Assembly (NCBI GenBank): GCA_964647585.1 | Contig: CAZYGG010000011.1 | Location: 1 to 64,000, forward strand | From: CAJINA01 sp964647585 | GTDB taxonomy: Bacteria > Desulfobacterota > Desulfobacteria > Desulfobacterales > CAJINA01 | Reading direction: 5' to 3' | Length of the DNA: 64,000 bases | Shown: positions 1 to 8,429 of the stretch, piece by piece | Layout of the letters: each line of letters starts with the position of its first letter | Position numbering within the stretch: the stretch's first letter is position 1 | Made by a program: the position numbers and the translations under genes | The notes under the pieces: generated by a model | The model's database searches: none | What the model was told of the DNA's origin: nothing | The model's input: the letters and a program-made list of their open reading frames with translations, nothing else

Positions 1-274
1 TAGTTTATTCAAACCGTTAAGCCATGTTCTGAAAGTCTTAACCGGACAGCAGTGAAATCATATATAAAAAAAGTGTTAAGTTTTATGTTTTAAGTGTTAG
101 GTAAAAATCGTTTTCCACCTGACGAACTATAATCTTATAACTATCTATATTCACGTATATAATTATAAAGTAACTAAACCAATAGTTATATCCTTCTGAA
201 CTCGAAACAGGTTTTGGTTTATCTTAAAACTTAACACTTAAGACTTAAAAGAGATGAATTCGGCACTTGCTAAT
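1..274. other. Gene-free left edge
   Basis: I see no coding region here. The stretch is AT-rich and is dominated by the two arms of an inverted heptamer array (74-250), annotated separately. The window begins inside an intergenic region, so the upstream gene is unknown. Confidence 0.6.
74..250. repeat. Inverted heptamer array H1 (word CTTAANA)
   Basis: The right arm (223-250) is four contiguous heptamers: CTTAAAA, CTTAACA, CTTAAGA, CTTAAAA. The left arm (74-101) carries the reverse-strand words TGTTAAG, TTTTATG, TTTTAAG, TGTTAGG in the same 7-bp register. The arms are separated by about 120 bp of AT-rich DNA. The right arm lies 24 bp beyond the stop codon of the HIT gene, so it sits in that gene's 3' flank. 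Confidence 0.75.
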
Positions 275-613
275 TCATCTCTTTTTCTCCCATCCGCCCA
301 GAAGATGCATGTGCAGATGGAAGATCACCTGCCCACCGCCTTTTTCAACGTTGAACAGAAGCTTGTAACCGGATTTGTCGACGCCTGCCTGTTTAGCCAT
401 TTGCCTGGCAACATCCGTGATCTCCGCAATGATAGCCCGATCAGCTGCGGTGAGATCATTGATGCTGCGAATGTGCTTTTTGGGAACGATGAGCCAGTGA
501 ACCGGGGCATGGGGGTTGATGTCCTTAAACACAACCACGGAATCATTTTCGTATTCAAATGTGGTCCCCATATTCCCTGAGGCAATCTTGCAAAACAAAC
601 AATCCTTTTCCAT
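275..613 (-). CDS. HIT family (histidine triad) protein
   Basis: This 112-residue protein is the usual length for an HINT-type nucleotide-binding hydrolase, which cleaves purine nucleoside phosphoramidates or related nucleotides in the cytosol. The N-terminal half has the family's CxFC pair (CLFC, residues 5-8) and the conserved HxPxHxLIVPKKH region (residues 35-47). The histidine-triad signature HLHMHLLGG is at the C-terminus (residues 99-107). The start follows an AAGGAG ribosome site 7 nt upstream. It is a stand-alone gene: its 3' side faces heptamer array H1 and its 5' side faces a MITE-like repeat. The physiological substrate cannot be read from the sequence. Confidence 0.93.
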   Translation of the reverse strand: MEKDCLFCKIASGNMGTTFEYENDSVVVFKDINPHAPVHWLIVPKKHIRSINDLTAADRAIIAEITDVARQMAKQAGVDKSGYKLLFNVEKGGGQVIFHLHMHLLGGWEKKR

Positions 614-650
614 GCAGATCTCCTTTCTATCTGATATTTTTATCTTTCAC

Positions 651-828
651 TAGAACCTATCTCAAAAAATGGATTTTGGTTCAAAATGCGGCGGCCGTGA
701 ATATCAAACCGGAGGAATACTGCAGTATTTCGAGGATTTGATATGAGCGCCCAACGCCGAGTTTGGGCCAATCAGTCTTCGCTCTTCGAGCTCCGCCCAA
801 CAGGAAGACTTTTTTGAGATGGGTTCTA
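651..828. mobile_element. MITE-like element, copy 1
   Basis: The 178-bp element is bounded by 19-bp terminal inverted repeats: TAGAACCTATCTCAAAAAA at 651-669 and its near-complement at 810-828, 18 of 19 matching. Inside are an imperfect 44-bp palindrome centred on CTGCAG (701-744) and a hairpin GCCCAA...TTGGGC (749-768). No transposase is encoded. A second copy is at 42859-43002. Copy 1 carries about 34 bp extra (near 771-804) that copy 2 lacks. Confidence 0.8.
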
Positions 829-868
829 CCATCCATATACAATTCGAGAACGATTATCAACAAAACCC

Positions 869-914
869 TTGCGTATCGATTCGCGCTCATTTATAGAGTG
901 TGACCAGTCGGTCA
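869..914 (+). promoter_or_regulatory. Candidate promoter and operator for the mqn cluster
   Basis: A -35-like TTGCGT (869-874) is followed after 17 bp by TATAGA (892-897). Three bases downstream is the dyad TGACC-AGTC-GGTCA (901-914), which resembles operators of several TetR-type repressors. The first mqn start codon is at 965. The -35 match is weak, so the promoter is tentative; the dyad is directly visible. Confidence 0.4.
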
Positions 915-964
915 TGATTGTTCCTTTGATTAGAAATGACCGGAAATACATATGGAAAAATCAC

Positions 965-2125
965 ATGCAAGACACGCAAGTCAATACTACTCAGACCACC
1001 AGTGACGAACTTTTCTCGTCTGCAAAACCGCAGGTTTCCGACACGGATCTGCAGCCGGTTCTGGTCAAGGTAATCGCCGGCGAACGGCTGGATAAAACGG
1101 ATGGATTGCGGCTTTTTAACAGTCACGACCTGGTTGGAATAGGACAACTGGCTGATTATGTGAGAAAATTACGCCATCAGGACAAAGCTTATTACGTTTA
1201 CAACCAGCACCTGAATTATACCAATGTCTGTCGGAACCGGTGCCGGTTCTGTGCGTTTGCCCGGGATGAAGAGCAGGACGGCAGTTTTACGTTGTCCCTC
1301 GAGCAGATTGAAAAACGCCTGCGATCACGAATAGATGAGCCGATAACCGAATTGCACATTGTCGGCGGCCTCAACCCGGATCTGGACTTTCAGTATTTTC
1401 TGGATCTCCTCGGACTGGTAAAAGGGATCCGGCCCGCTGCCACCATCAAGGCGTTTACCCCGGTTGAAATAGATTACCTGTCCAGGATAACCAGTGACCC
1501 GGTGGAAAAGGTCATCGCCCGCCTGAAAGCCGCGGGTCTGGCCATGATGCCGGGCGGTGGTGCCGAGGTCATGAGTGACCGTATCCACAACGCCCTTTTC
1601 CCTGCTAAAATAGGCTCGGACCGCTGGCTGGAAATCATGGCGGCTGTCCATCAGGCGGGAATCACCTCCAACGCCACCCTGCTGTACGGGCATATCGAAA
1701 CCATGGAAGAACGGGTCAACCACCTTTTGAAAATCCGTACCCTGCAGGATCAGACCGGCGGGTTTTCAGCATTTATTCCTCTGGCGTTTCACTCCCGCAA
1801 CACCCAACTGGACGAACTCCCGGAAACCACGGCCTGTGACGATCTGAAAACCATTGCCGTATCCCGTCTGCTGCTCGATAATTTCGCACACATCAAGGCC
1901 TATTGGGTCATGATCGGCGAGTCACTGGCCCAGGTCGCCCTCTCCTTCGGGGCCGACGATCTGGACGGAACCATCATCGAGGAAAAAATCACCCACATGG
2001 CCGGTGCCCGCAGCGCCAAAGGCCTCAGCCGGACGGCCATGCGCCGGATGATTCGGGCGGCAGGGTTTCGTCCCGTGGAAAGAGACAGCTTTTATAATCC
2101 GATTGACATTCAGGGGTCTGTATGA
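965..2125 (+). CDS. mqnE: Aminodeoxyfutalosine synthase
   Basis: This radical SAM enzyme joins 3-[(1-carboxyvinyl)oxy]benzoate (the MqnA product) to SAM-derived adenosine, giving aminodeoxyfutalosine in futalosine-type menaquinone synthesis. The [4Fe-4S]-binding CRNRCRFC (Cys 89, 93, 96) follows the family's YNxHLNYTNVC stretch, and the PGGGAE motif typical of MqnE/MqnC is present. I chose ATG 965 over an in-frame ATG at 869, because the extra 32 residues are unlike the family and lie over the candidate promoter. The stop overlaps the mqnC start by ATGA, implying translational coupling. It is the first gene of a four-gene cluster. Confidence 0.93.
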   Translation: MQDTQVNTTQTTSDELFSSAKPQVSDTDLQPVLVKVIAGERLDKTDGLRLFNSHDLVGIGQLADYVRKLRHQDKAYYVYNQHLNYTNVCRNRCRFCAFARDEEQDGSFTLSLEQIEKRLRSRIDEPITELHIVGGLNPDLDFQYFLDLLGLVKGIRPAATIKAFTPVEIDYLSRITSDPVEKVIARLKAAGLAMMPGGGAEVMSDRIHNALFPAKIGSDRWLEIMAAVHQAGITSNATLLYGHIETMEERVNHLLKIRTLQDQTGGFSAFIPLAFHSRNTQLDELPETTACDDLKTIAVSRLLLDNFAHIKAYWVMIGESLAQVALSFGADDLDGTIIEEKITHMAGARSAKGLSRTAMRRMIRAAGFRPVERDSFYNPIDIQGSV

Positions 2126-3183
2126 ACCGCAAGATTAAAGACATCAGCGCAAAGATCGAATCAGACCGCCGAATCGACGGCAGTGAAGCCCTCTTTCTCC
2201 TTGAAAACGACGACTTGCTGCATCTGGCCGCCCTGGCAGATAACCGGCGGAAAGCACACCACCCGGAACGCCTGGTCACCTATGTCGTCGACCGGAACAT
2301 CAATTACACCAATATCTGCGTTTCCGGTTGCCGATTCTGCGCCTTTTACCGGCCGCCGGGTCACGCGGAGGGATTCATCATCTCGGAAACGGAGCTAACA
2401 GAAAAGATCGTCGAGACCATTGCCCTGGGGGGCACGCAGATTCTGCTCCAGGGCGGCATGCATCCTGATCTGGGCCTGGACTACTACCTGGACCTGCTGC
2501 GGTTTATCAAAGCCGGCTTTTCGGTTCACATCCACGGCTTTTCCCCGCCGGAGGTCAGCTTCCTGGCCGAAAAGACCGGCAAGCCGCTTGCGGAGATTAT
2601 TGAAGCGTTGAGGGCCGCCGGGCTCGATTCCATCCCGGGCGGCGGGGCTGAAATCCTTGCGGATGAGATCCGCTCGCAAATCTCCCCGGGAAAGTGCCAT
2701 ACAGACCGTTGGCTTGAAGTGATGCGCGTGGCCCATGGACTGGGGCTGCGCACCACGGCAACCATGATGTTCGGGCATGTCGAAAAGAAGCGCCACATCA
2801 TCGAACACCTGTTGAAGATCCGTGAGCTGCAGGATGAGACCGGTGGATTTACCGCATTTATCCCCTGGACTTTCCAGCCGGACAACACCTGCATCGATGT
2901 GGAAAAAACCACGGCGGCCGAATACCTGAAAGTCCTCGCCCTGAGCAGGTTGTTCCTTGATAATGTAGACAACATCCAGGCATCCTGGGTAACGCAGGGC
3001 GCGAAAATCGCCCAGACGGCCCTGGCCTTCGGGGCCAACGACCTGGGCAGCACCATGATAGAGGAAAATGTGGTGGCTGCGGCCGGGGTACGTTTTCGCC
3101 TGCCCCTGTCTGAAATGAAAAGGCTGATCCGGGAAGCGGGCTACGCGCCCCGGCAGCGGGATTGCCATTACAACCTTATATAG
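2122..3183 (+). CDS. mqnC: Cyclic dehypoxanthinylfutalosine synthase
   Basis: MqnC is a radical SAM enzyme that cyclises dehypoxanthinylfutalosine to the spiro intermediate of menaquinone synthesis. The SAM-cluster motif CVSGCRFC (Cys 66, 70, 73) and the PGGGAE sequence near residue 172 are visible. Length (353 residues) fits the family. It is clearly paralogous to the preceding mqnE, sharing the NYTN-CxxxCxFC block, the GGLNPDL/GGMHPDL block and the C-terminal RxAGxxPxxRD block. It starts inside the mqnE stop codon. Its own TAG stop is the first base triplet of heptamer array H3. Confidence 0.93.
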   Translation: MNRKIKDISAKIESDRRIDGSEALFLLENDDLLHLAALADNRRKAHHPERLVTYVVDRNINYTNICVSGCRFCAFYRPPGHAEGFIISETELTEKIVETIALGGTQILLQGGMHPDLGLDYYLDLLRFIKAGFSVHIHGFSPPEVSFLAEKTGKPLAEIIEALRAAGLDSIPGGGAEILADEIRSQISPGKCHTDRWLEVMRVAHGLGLRTTATMMFGHVEKKRHIIEHLLKIRELQDETGGFTAFIPWTFQPDNTCIDVEKTTAAEYLKVLALSRLFLDNVDNIQASWVTQGAKIAQTALAFGANDLGSTMIEENVVAAAGVRFRLPLSEMKRLIREAGYAPRQRDCHYNLI

Positions 3184-3278
3184 CTGTTAGCGCTTAGCCG
3201 TTGGCTTTTAGATAAAACATAAAAAGACAGTGGTACCGGACCATTAACAGCTAATTGCCAATAGCTGACAGCTAAGCG
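3181..3278. repeat. Inverted heptamer array H3 (word TTAGCNN)
   Basis: The left arm reads TAGCTGT, TAGCGCT, TAGCCGT, TGGCTTT, TAGATAA in strict 7-bp steps from 3181. The right arm reads TTAACAG, CTAATTG, CCAATAG, CTGACAG, CTAAGCG from 3244, complementary to the left arm. The array begins at the mqnC stop codon and fills most of the gap before mqnX. It could form an mRNA hairpin inside the operon. Confidence 0.75.
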
Positions 3279-3321
3279 TACCATCGAAAAATCACGGATT
3301 GTTGAGCAACAAATCAGAAAC

Positions 3322-4572
3322 ATGCGCAGAGAAGCCACATATCCAGAAGTCCCTGACGGCATCCACCGCGCCGGGTGGGTTGTAAAAGATCCGGAGGCGG
3401 TTATCCCGAACGGGTATGTTCTGGTTGAATCCGGCCTGATTCGGGAAGTCGGACCCTACGGCCGCAATCTGTCTGCCCCGGATAATCTGCCGGTCCACGA
3501 TCATGGACCGGGTGCCCTCATCCCCGCCCTGATCAATGCCCACACCCACCTGGAACTGGGCAGCTTCAAAGGCAAAATCAACTGTGAGAGGGGGTTCGGT
3601 CAATGGGTGCAGGACCTGCTCCAGCTGCGGGACAACAGCTCCGTTGCCGAGATAACCGCCGGAGCCGAAACGGGGCTGAACGAACTGCTGGCAACCGGTA
3701 CCGGCACGATCTGTGAGATATCGAGTCTGGGGCTGACCGACCGGCTGGTGTTAGATTCCGGCCTGCAGGGCCTCTGGTGCCGGGAAGTTCTGGGGAACGC
3801 CGCCTCCAATCCGGATACCGGGCTGGACTGGCCTGGCAGTCGGATTGCCGCTTCCCTGGCGGGGCACGCACCCCACACCACGGCTCCCGAACTGCTGACG
3901 CATCTCAAACACGTGGTGGCGGCACGCCGTCTGCCGTTTCCGATCCATCTGGCCGAATCCAGGGAAGAGACGGCCTTTATAAGCAGCGGCCGGGGAGCCT
4001 GGGCTGATTTTCTCACTACCCGTGGCATCGACTTTTCAAACTGGCCTCTGCCGTCACGCAGTCCGGTTACGTACCTGGAACGGCTGGGGATTCTCGATCA
4101 ACGGACGCTGGCGGTACATGTGCTCCAGGCGGACGCTGCCGACCTCGACCTGCTGGGGCAAAGGCGGACAAGTGTCTGCCTCTGTCCCCGGAGCAACCAG
4201 GCCCTGCACGACAGGCTTCCGGATATTCCGGGCATGCTGGCCCGCGGTATGCGACCCTGCCTGGGTACCGACAGCCTGGCCAGTACCCCCAGTCTGGACC
4301 TGTTCGACGAGATGGCTTTCGCGGCCGCTCATTATGAATCCATAGAGCCTGCGCAGATCCTGCAAATGGCCACTATCAACGGGGCCGACGCCCTGCTCCA
4401 GCCGGGCGTCGGCACGCTGGAACCGGGTTTTGATGCCCGGATGGTTTATGTGCCGGTGAGCGGAACCGACGACCACCAGGTGATGGAAGCCGTCGTGAAC
4501 AAAGATTTCAATGCCCCCTGCAAGCCCCTTTTCCCGGAGGCTTGCGCGGCTAACCGAAGAGAAGAAACATGA
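3322..4572 (+). CDS. mqnX: Aminodeoxyfutalosine deaminase (amidohydrolase)
   Basis: This is a 416-residue amidohydrolase of the metallo-dependent type. It has the NAHTHLELG zinc motif near residues 73-81, a PIHLAESREE histidine strand near 210, AVHVLQAD near 255, and the GTDSLAST aspartate motif near 315. In this context the likely reaction is deamination of aminodeoxyfutalosine to futalosine, between MqnE and a nucleosidase; the placement inside an mqn cluster supports this over a generic cytosine-deaminase-like role. The ribosome site at the ATG is weak. The stop overlaps the mqnA start (ATGA). No mqnB or mqnD lies in the window. Confidence 0.85.
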   Translation: MRREATYPEVPDGIHRAGWVVKDPEAVIPNGYVLVESGLIREVGPYGRNLSAPDNLPVHDHGPGALIPALINAHTHLELGSFKGKINCERGFGQWVQDLLQLRDNSSVAEITAGAETGLNELLATGTGTICEISSLGLTDRLVLDSGLQGLWCREVLGNAASNPDTGLDWPGSRIAASLAGHAPHTTAPELLTHLKHVVAARRLPFPIHLAESREETAFISSGRGAWADFLTTRGIDFSNWPLPSRSPVTYLERLGILDQRTLAVHVLQADAADLDLLGQRRTSVCLCPRSNQALHDRLPDIPGMLARGMRPCLGTDSLASTPSLDLFDEMAFAAAHYESIEPAQILQMATINGADALLQPGVGTLEPGFDARMVYVPVSGTDDHQVMEAVVNKDFNAPCKPLFPEACAANRREET

Positions 4573-5489
4573 AGCAACAGCGGCCTTTATTTGAAAACCC
4601 GGTCAGAATCGGACGCATCAGCTATATGAACGTGGCGCCCATTTATTACGGGCTGGACAGACAGATCGATGGCGACGGGTACACGATCACAGCAGCCCCC
4701 CCGGCAGTTCTGAACCGCAAGATGGCGGCCGGCGAACTGGACATCAGCCCGGTGTCTACGGCCGCCTATGCCGATCATCAGGACGAATGGCTGATCCTGC
4801 CAAACCTGAGCATCTCCTGTGACGGTCCGGTCATGAGCGTCGTTCTGGCCAGCCGTTACGGTATCCGGGACCTGGACAATAAACGGGTCGTCATCAGCGA
4901 TGAGTCGGCCTCGGCCGCAGCGCTGTTGCGACTGTTCTTCAGGGAGCATGATGTCCGGCCGGATATCACCTGCCGTAAGCTGGACGCCGATAACGCCCTT
5001 TCCGGCGCAGATGCGGTGCTTGTCATCGGGGATGCAGCCTTGAACGGGAAGTGGCAAAAAACCTACCGCCATGTCTGGGATCTCTGCGGCGCCTGGAAGG
5101 ATGCAACCGGGCTGCCATTCGTGTTTGCCCTCTGGGCCGTCCGGAAGCAGTACGCCCGCGAACACGCCGCACAGGTGACCAGGACCTTGGATATCCTGAA
5201 CCGGTCCCGGCGTAAAGGTTGCGCAAACCTGGCAGCCATCACCGCCGCCCTGCAAAAAAGCCGTGACCTTGATAGGGATGTTTTAGAACGTTATTTCAAT
5301 GGGTTGCAGTATGACCTGGACGCGGTTAAATTCACGGGGCTGCAGACATTTTATACCCGCCTGTACCGCTGCGGCCTTATCCCCACACCGGTGAAACCCC
5401 GCTTTATTGAGTTGGATGGACAGGGTGAAGCCATTACCCTGCGCGGCCATAACAGTGGATATGCGTCTACAATCGCAAAGGCCTTATAA
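4569..5489 (+). CDS. mqnA: Chorismate dehydratase
   Basis: MqnA removes water from chorismate to give 3-[(1-carboxyvinyl)oxy]benzoate, the first committed step of the futalosine pathway. It has the periplasmic-binding-protein-like fold of the family. Family marks are the N-terminal RIGRISYMNVAPIYYGL, the segment ISPVSTAAYADH, and DEWxILPNxSISCDGPV with an SVVLASR strand after it. Length (306 residues) is slightly above typical. It is the last gene of the mqnE-C-X-A cluster, so the first enzyme of the pathway is translated last. It is followed by a palindromic repeat (5526-5680). Confidence 0.9.
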   Translation: MKQQRPLFENPVRIGRISYMNVAPIYYGLDRQIDGDGYTITAAPPAVLNRKMAAGELDISPVSTAAYADHQDEWLILPNLSISCDGPVMSVVLASRYGIRDLDNKRVVISDESASAAALLRLFFREHDVRPDITCRKLDADNALSGADAVLVIGDAALNGKWQKTYRHVWDLCGAWKDATGLPFVFALWAVRKQYAREHAAQVTRTLDILNRSRRKGCANLAAITAALQKSRDLDRDVLERYFNGLQYDLDAVKFTGLQTFYTRLYRCGLIPTPVKPRFIELDGQGEAITLRGHNSGYASTIAKAL

Positions 5490-5525
5490 AGCTATTGTCA
5501 ACAATATGTTCCGATTGATCTATCC

Positions 5526-5680
5526 TGTCATTCTGAGGAGTGAAACCAGTCTCCGCCAAAGGCTTACGTCTTCGCCCCATGGGCTACGCCGCACAAGACG
5601 CCCGGCACGCGACGAAGAATCCCTTACGATGAACGATAGACTTGGCTTGCAGGGGACTCTTCGCTACGCTCAGAGTGACA
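5526..5680. repeat. TGTCATTCTGAG-type intergenic palindrome
   Basis: The ends are inverted: TGTCATTCTGAG at 5526-5537 and CTCAGAGTGACA at 5669-5680. Inside are GACGAAGAATC and ACTCTTCGCTACGC, typical of a palindromic repeat seen between genes in many environmental proteobacterial genomes. A segment resembling the short TCTTCGCT/GGCTACGCC cassette appears to interrupt its left half (about 5549-5612). It lies between mqnA and iorB, which converge. Confidence 0.65.
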
Positions 5681-5716
5681 AATTACCGGAATTTATTTAT
5701 GATAATCGGTATAACG

Positions 5717-6307
5717 CTAAGCCGGGTCCGGACCGCCAAGATTACGCTCAAACAGGGCCTGGTTTCTGTAAAGCATGGTGCCGGTCATGAGATCCTCCAT
5801 GGCCTGCCGGTAGTGATCCGGCCCGACCCCGGAAACCAGGTCGTTTCCGGCAATGACCGCCAGCATGACCATGTTCTGCATCCTGGCATCCGTCAATATC
5901 GGGTCGAATACCTTGAAGACACTGATATTTCTCAGGCGGGCCTCCTCTGCGAGGGTTGTTTCAGCGACCTCGTCCGCACGCCCCAGGCGCACATCCAGGG
6001 GTTGCCAGACCGCGTTGTAATAGACCAGGGTGCCGCCGTCCTTCAGGGCCAGGTTCAATGCCCGCAGGGCTTCGTGTCTTTCCAGGGCCAGCACCAGATT
6101 TGCCTCCCCGTCCGGGATCAGCGGTGAATGGACGTCCCGGCCTATCCGGATCTGCGATTTGACGATTCCGCCCCGCTGGGCCAGGCCATGGGTGTCGACC
6201 CCTTTCACCGGCAGTCCGGCGTGGTCCCCGGCCCGCAGAATGATTTCGCTCAACAGCCCGATGCCCTGTCCGCCGACGCCCGCCAGATAGATATTAAAGG
6301 AATCCAT
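5717..6307 (-). CDS. iorB: Indolepyruvate ferredoxin oxidoreductase, beta subunit
   Basis: This 196-residue protein matches the gamma-domain-type subunit of 2-oxoacid:ferredoxin oxidoreductases. It begins with the family's NIYLAGVGGQGIGLLSEI, followed by KGVDTHGLAQRGG and the IPDGEANLVLALE block. With IorA it would oxidatively decarboxylate aryl-pyruvates to aryl-acetyl-CoA, or run in reverse, using ferredoxin. It follows iorA by 5 nt in the same direction and is surely co-transcribed. Its 3' end converges on mqnA across a palindromic repeat. Confidence 0.92.
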   Translation of the reverse strand: MDSFNIYLAGVGGQGIGLLSEIILRAGDHAGLPVKGVDTHGLAQRGGIVKSQIRIGRDVHSPLIPDGEANLVLALERHEALRALNLALKDGGTLVYYNAVWQPLDVRLGRADEVAETTLAEEARLRNISVFKVFDPILTDARMQNMVMLAVIAGNDLVSGVGPDHYRQAMEDLMTGTMLYRNQALFERNLGGPDPA

Positions 6308-6312
6308 AACGT

Positions 6313-8202
6313 TTATCCCCGTGGTTCAATCGGTTTCGGTGAAGCGATTGCTTCGGCCGAACAGGTTTGGATGCAGGAACCATCGCCGATGCAAAGATCC
6401 TGGTTGATCCTAACCCGCCCTTCCCCGTCACGGGTGAAGGTGGGGCAGGCGAATTTTTCCACACAGGTGTGAATCCGTCGGCACCGGGCCTCGTCCACCG
6501 CAACTGCGCGCGGCTGATAACCCGGGTTCTTTTTCTGCAGCCGCATGAATTTTAGCATGCAGGGATGCCGGGCAATCACCACGCTGAGCCCCTTGTCGGC
6601 AACTGCCTGCCCGATAATTTCCTTCAGCCGGGCCTGTTGATAGGTATCGGTTTCATAGATATTCTGGATTCCAAAGCCTTCCAGAACCTGTCTTAAAGGG
6701 ATTTTATCCACCGCTTCGTTAAAATTGTGCCCGGAGGCGGCGTGATCCTGGTGGCCGGTCATGGCGGTAGTGCCGTTTTCCATGAGCACCAGGGTCACCT
6801 TGTGCCGATTGAACTGGGCATTGAGGATACCGGGCAGACCCGCGTGAAAGAAAGTGGAATCTCCCATAAATGCAACCACTTTGCGGGAGTCATTGAACAG
6901 GGAAAGACCGGAAGCCATTCCGGTTGAGGCCCCCATGCACATCAGGAGTTCGCCCATTTCATAAGGCGCCTGGAATCCAAGCGTGTGGCAGCCGATATCC
7001 GCAACGGTGATATCCGTATCGGCCAGGGCCTGTTTAATGGCGTGGAAGGCGCTCCGGTGACCACACCCCGGGCACATCTGGGCCAGACGTTCCGGGGCCG
7101 GGGGGCGGTCCCCCGTGGGGTCTTCTCTTTCCGGCAACAGATCCGGCCATGTCGCCTCTATGAGATTGTAAACCTTATCGGGCGTATATTCGCCGAGCCA
7201 GTCGTCCAGGGCAACCTTGCCGGTTATTTTGACGTTTATGCCTTCATCGAATGCCAGGGCTTTGATTTCATTTTCAAGGGTATTGTCCAACTCCTCCAGA
7301 ATCCTGACTTCCGCGTGGCTGGTGAGGAAATCACGAAGGGTCGCCCGCGAAGCCGGGTATACCATACCGAGTTTCAGAATATCCGGTTTGACTGCAGCTT
7401 CGTTCAAAACATCCATGAGCGATAAGAAAGTCAGGCCCGAAGTAATCACGCCCCTTTCCGGGTTGCCGTTATCGATGACCTGGTCGAGACCGGAGGCCGC
7501 GTTCCAGTGCTCAACACCCACCAGGTTCATCAGCGCACGGGTTTTCAAGGGAAAAACCAGTGAAGCAATGGGGATGTAGGGCCCGTTTTGTCTGTCAAAC
7601 AGTGGGGTGTTGTCCGGTTCTACAATCTGCCGGGCCGGAAAGGCGATTTTTTCCTTGGCATGGCAAACATGGGTGGTGAGCCTGAGGATAACCGGCATCT
7701 GCTTCTGCCTGGAAAGCTCGGCCGCCTTCAGGTAATACCGGTAGGCCTCGGACGGCGACGCCGGTTCCAGCATGGGGGTGTAGCTCATGCGGGCGAAATG
7801 CCGGTTGTCCTGTTCATTCTGGGATGAGTTCGCTCCGGGGTCATCGCCCAGGATGACCACCATGCCGCCGATAATGTTCATCAGGCTCAGCTGGACGAAC
7901 GTATCGGCAGCGACATTCAGCCCCACGCTTTTAAAGAAAACCGTGGAAAGATGGCCGTTGAGAGCGGCCCCATAGGCCACTTCAGTCGCCACCTTTTCAT
8001 TGGTTGAAAACTCAAAATAGAACGGCCGCTTATCTTCCGGGATCGTTCCAATGGCGGTGGCAATCTCAGGCGTTGGGGACCCGGGGTAAGAAGACACAAC
8101 CCGGGTGCCGGCTTCCACCATGGCCCGCACCAGGGCAGTATTGCCCATCACAATCTCTTCAAATGGCTCCTTTCTAAGGAGCATCCGGCCCATGTTTTTC
8201 AT
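6313..8202 (-). CDS. iorA: Indolepyruvate ferredoxin oxidoreductase, alpha subunit
   Basis: The 629-residue protein has the pyrimidine-binding domain (SSYPGSPTPEIATAI near 40-54), a middle domain, and the TPP-binding domain (CPGCGHRSAF near 380, MGDSTFFHAG near 440). A C-terminal double-cluster ferredoxin-like domain spans about 570-615. In that domain the second cysteine of each expected CxxCxxC motif is replaced: Ile at 577 between Cys 574 and 580, and Asp at 607 between Cys 604 and 610. The clusters may therefore be 3Fe or Asp-ligated; the protein may belong to an IorA-like subfamily whose substrate need not be indolepyruvate. The start has GGGAGG 6 nt upstream. iorB follows directly. Confidence 0.9.
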   Translation of the reverse strand: MKNMGRMLLRKEPFEEIVMGNTALVRAMVEAGTRVVSSYPGSPTPEIATAIGTIPEDKRPFYFEFSTNEKVATEVAYGAALNGHLSTVFFKSVGLNVAADTFVQLSLMNIIGGMVVILGDDPGANSSQNEQDNRHFARMSYTPMLEPASPSEAYRYYLKAAELSRQKQMPVILRLTTHVCHAKEKIAFPARQIVEPDNTPLFDRQNGPYIPIASLVFPLKTRALMNLVGVEHWNAASGLDQVIDNGNPERGVITSGLTFLSLMDVLNEAAVKPDILKLGMVYPASRATLRDFLTSHAEVRILEELDNTLENEIKALAFDEGINVKITGKVALDDWLGEYTPDKVYNLIEATWPDLLPEREDPTGDRPPAPERLAQMCPGCGHRSAFHAIKQALADTDITVADIGCHTLGFQAPYEMGELLMCMGASTGMASGLSLFNDSRKVVAFMGDSTFFHAGLPGILNAQFNRHKVTLVLMENGTTAMTGHQDHAASGHNFNEAVDKIPLRQVLEGFGIQNIYETDTYQQARLKEIIGQAVADKGLSVVIARHPCMLKFMRLQKKNPGYQPRAVAVDEARCRRIHTCVEKFACPTFTRDGEGRVRINQDLCIGDGSCIQTCSAEAIASPKPIEPRG

Positions 8203-8353
8203 TTTCAGCCTCCCACTGCGGTTGCAATAGACAGATGCTGCGAAGCTTTCGGGATATCAGGGATGCCATGTGTAACGTTGGAGCAGCGGCCGGGAGGGCC
8301 GTGTGATGCCAGCCGGGAAAAAATGCCAGCCTTACATAGATATAATACATATT

Positions 8354-8385
8354 CCGGCAGATTCAACGGTTACGCTGAATGCCGG
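8354..8385. other. Imperfect hairpin in the iorA/DUF2156 gap
   Basis: CCGGCAGATTCA (8354-8365) pairs with TGAATGCCGG (8376-8385) around a 10-nt loop, with a two-base bulge. There is no T-run on the minus strand after it, so it is at best a weak terminator for the DUF2156 gene. The remaining sequence between 8203 and 8429 shows no gene. Confidence 0.35.
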
Positions 8386-8429
8386 CAGGTTGCCGATCAA
8401 GTCAATCTTCGCTCTTCGAACTGCTCCGG

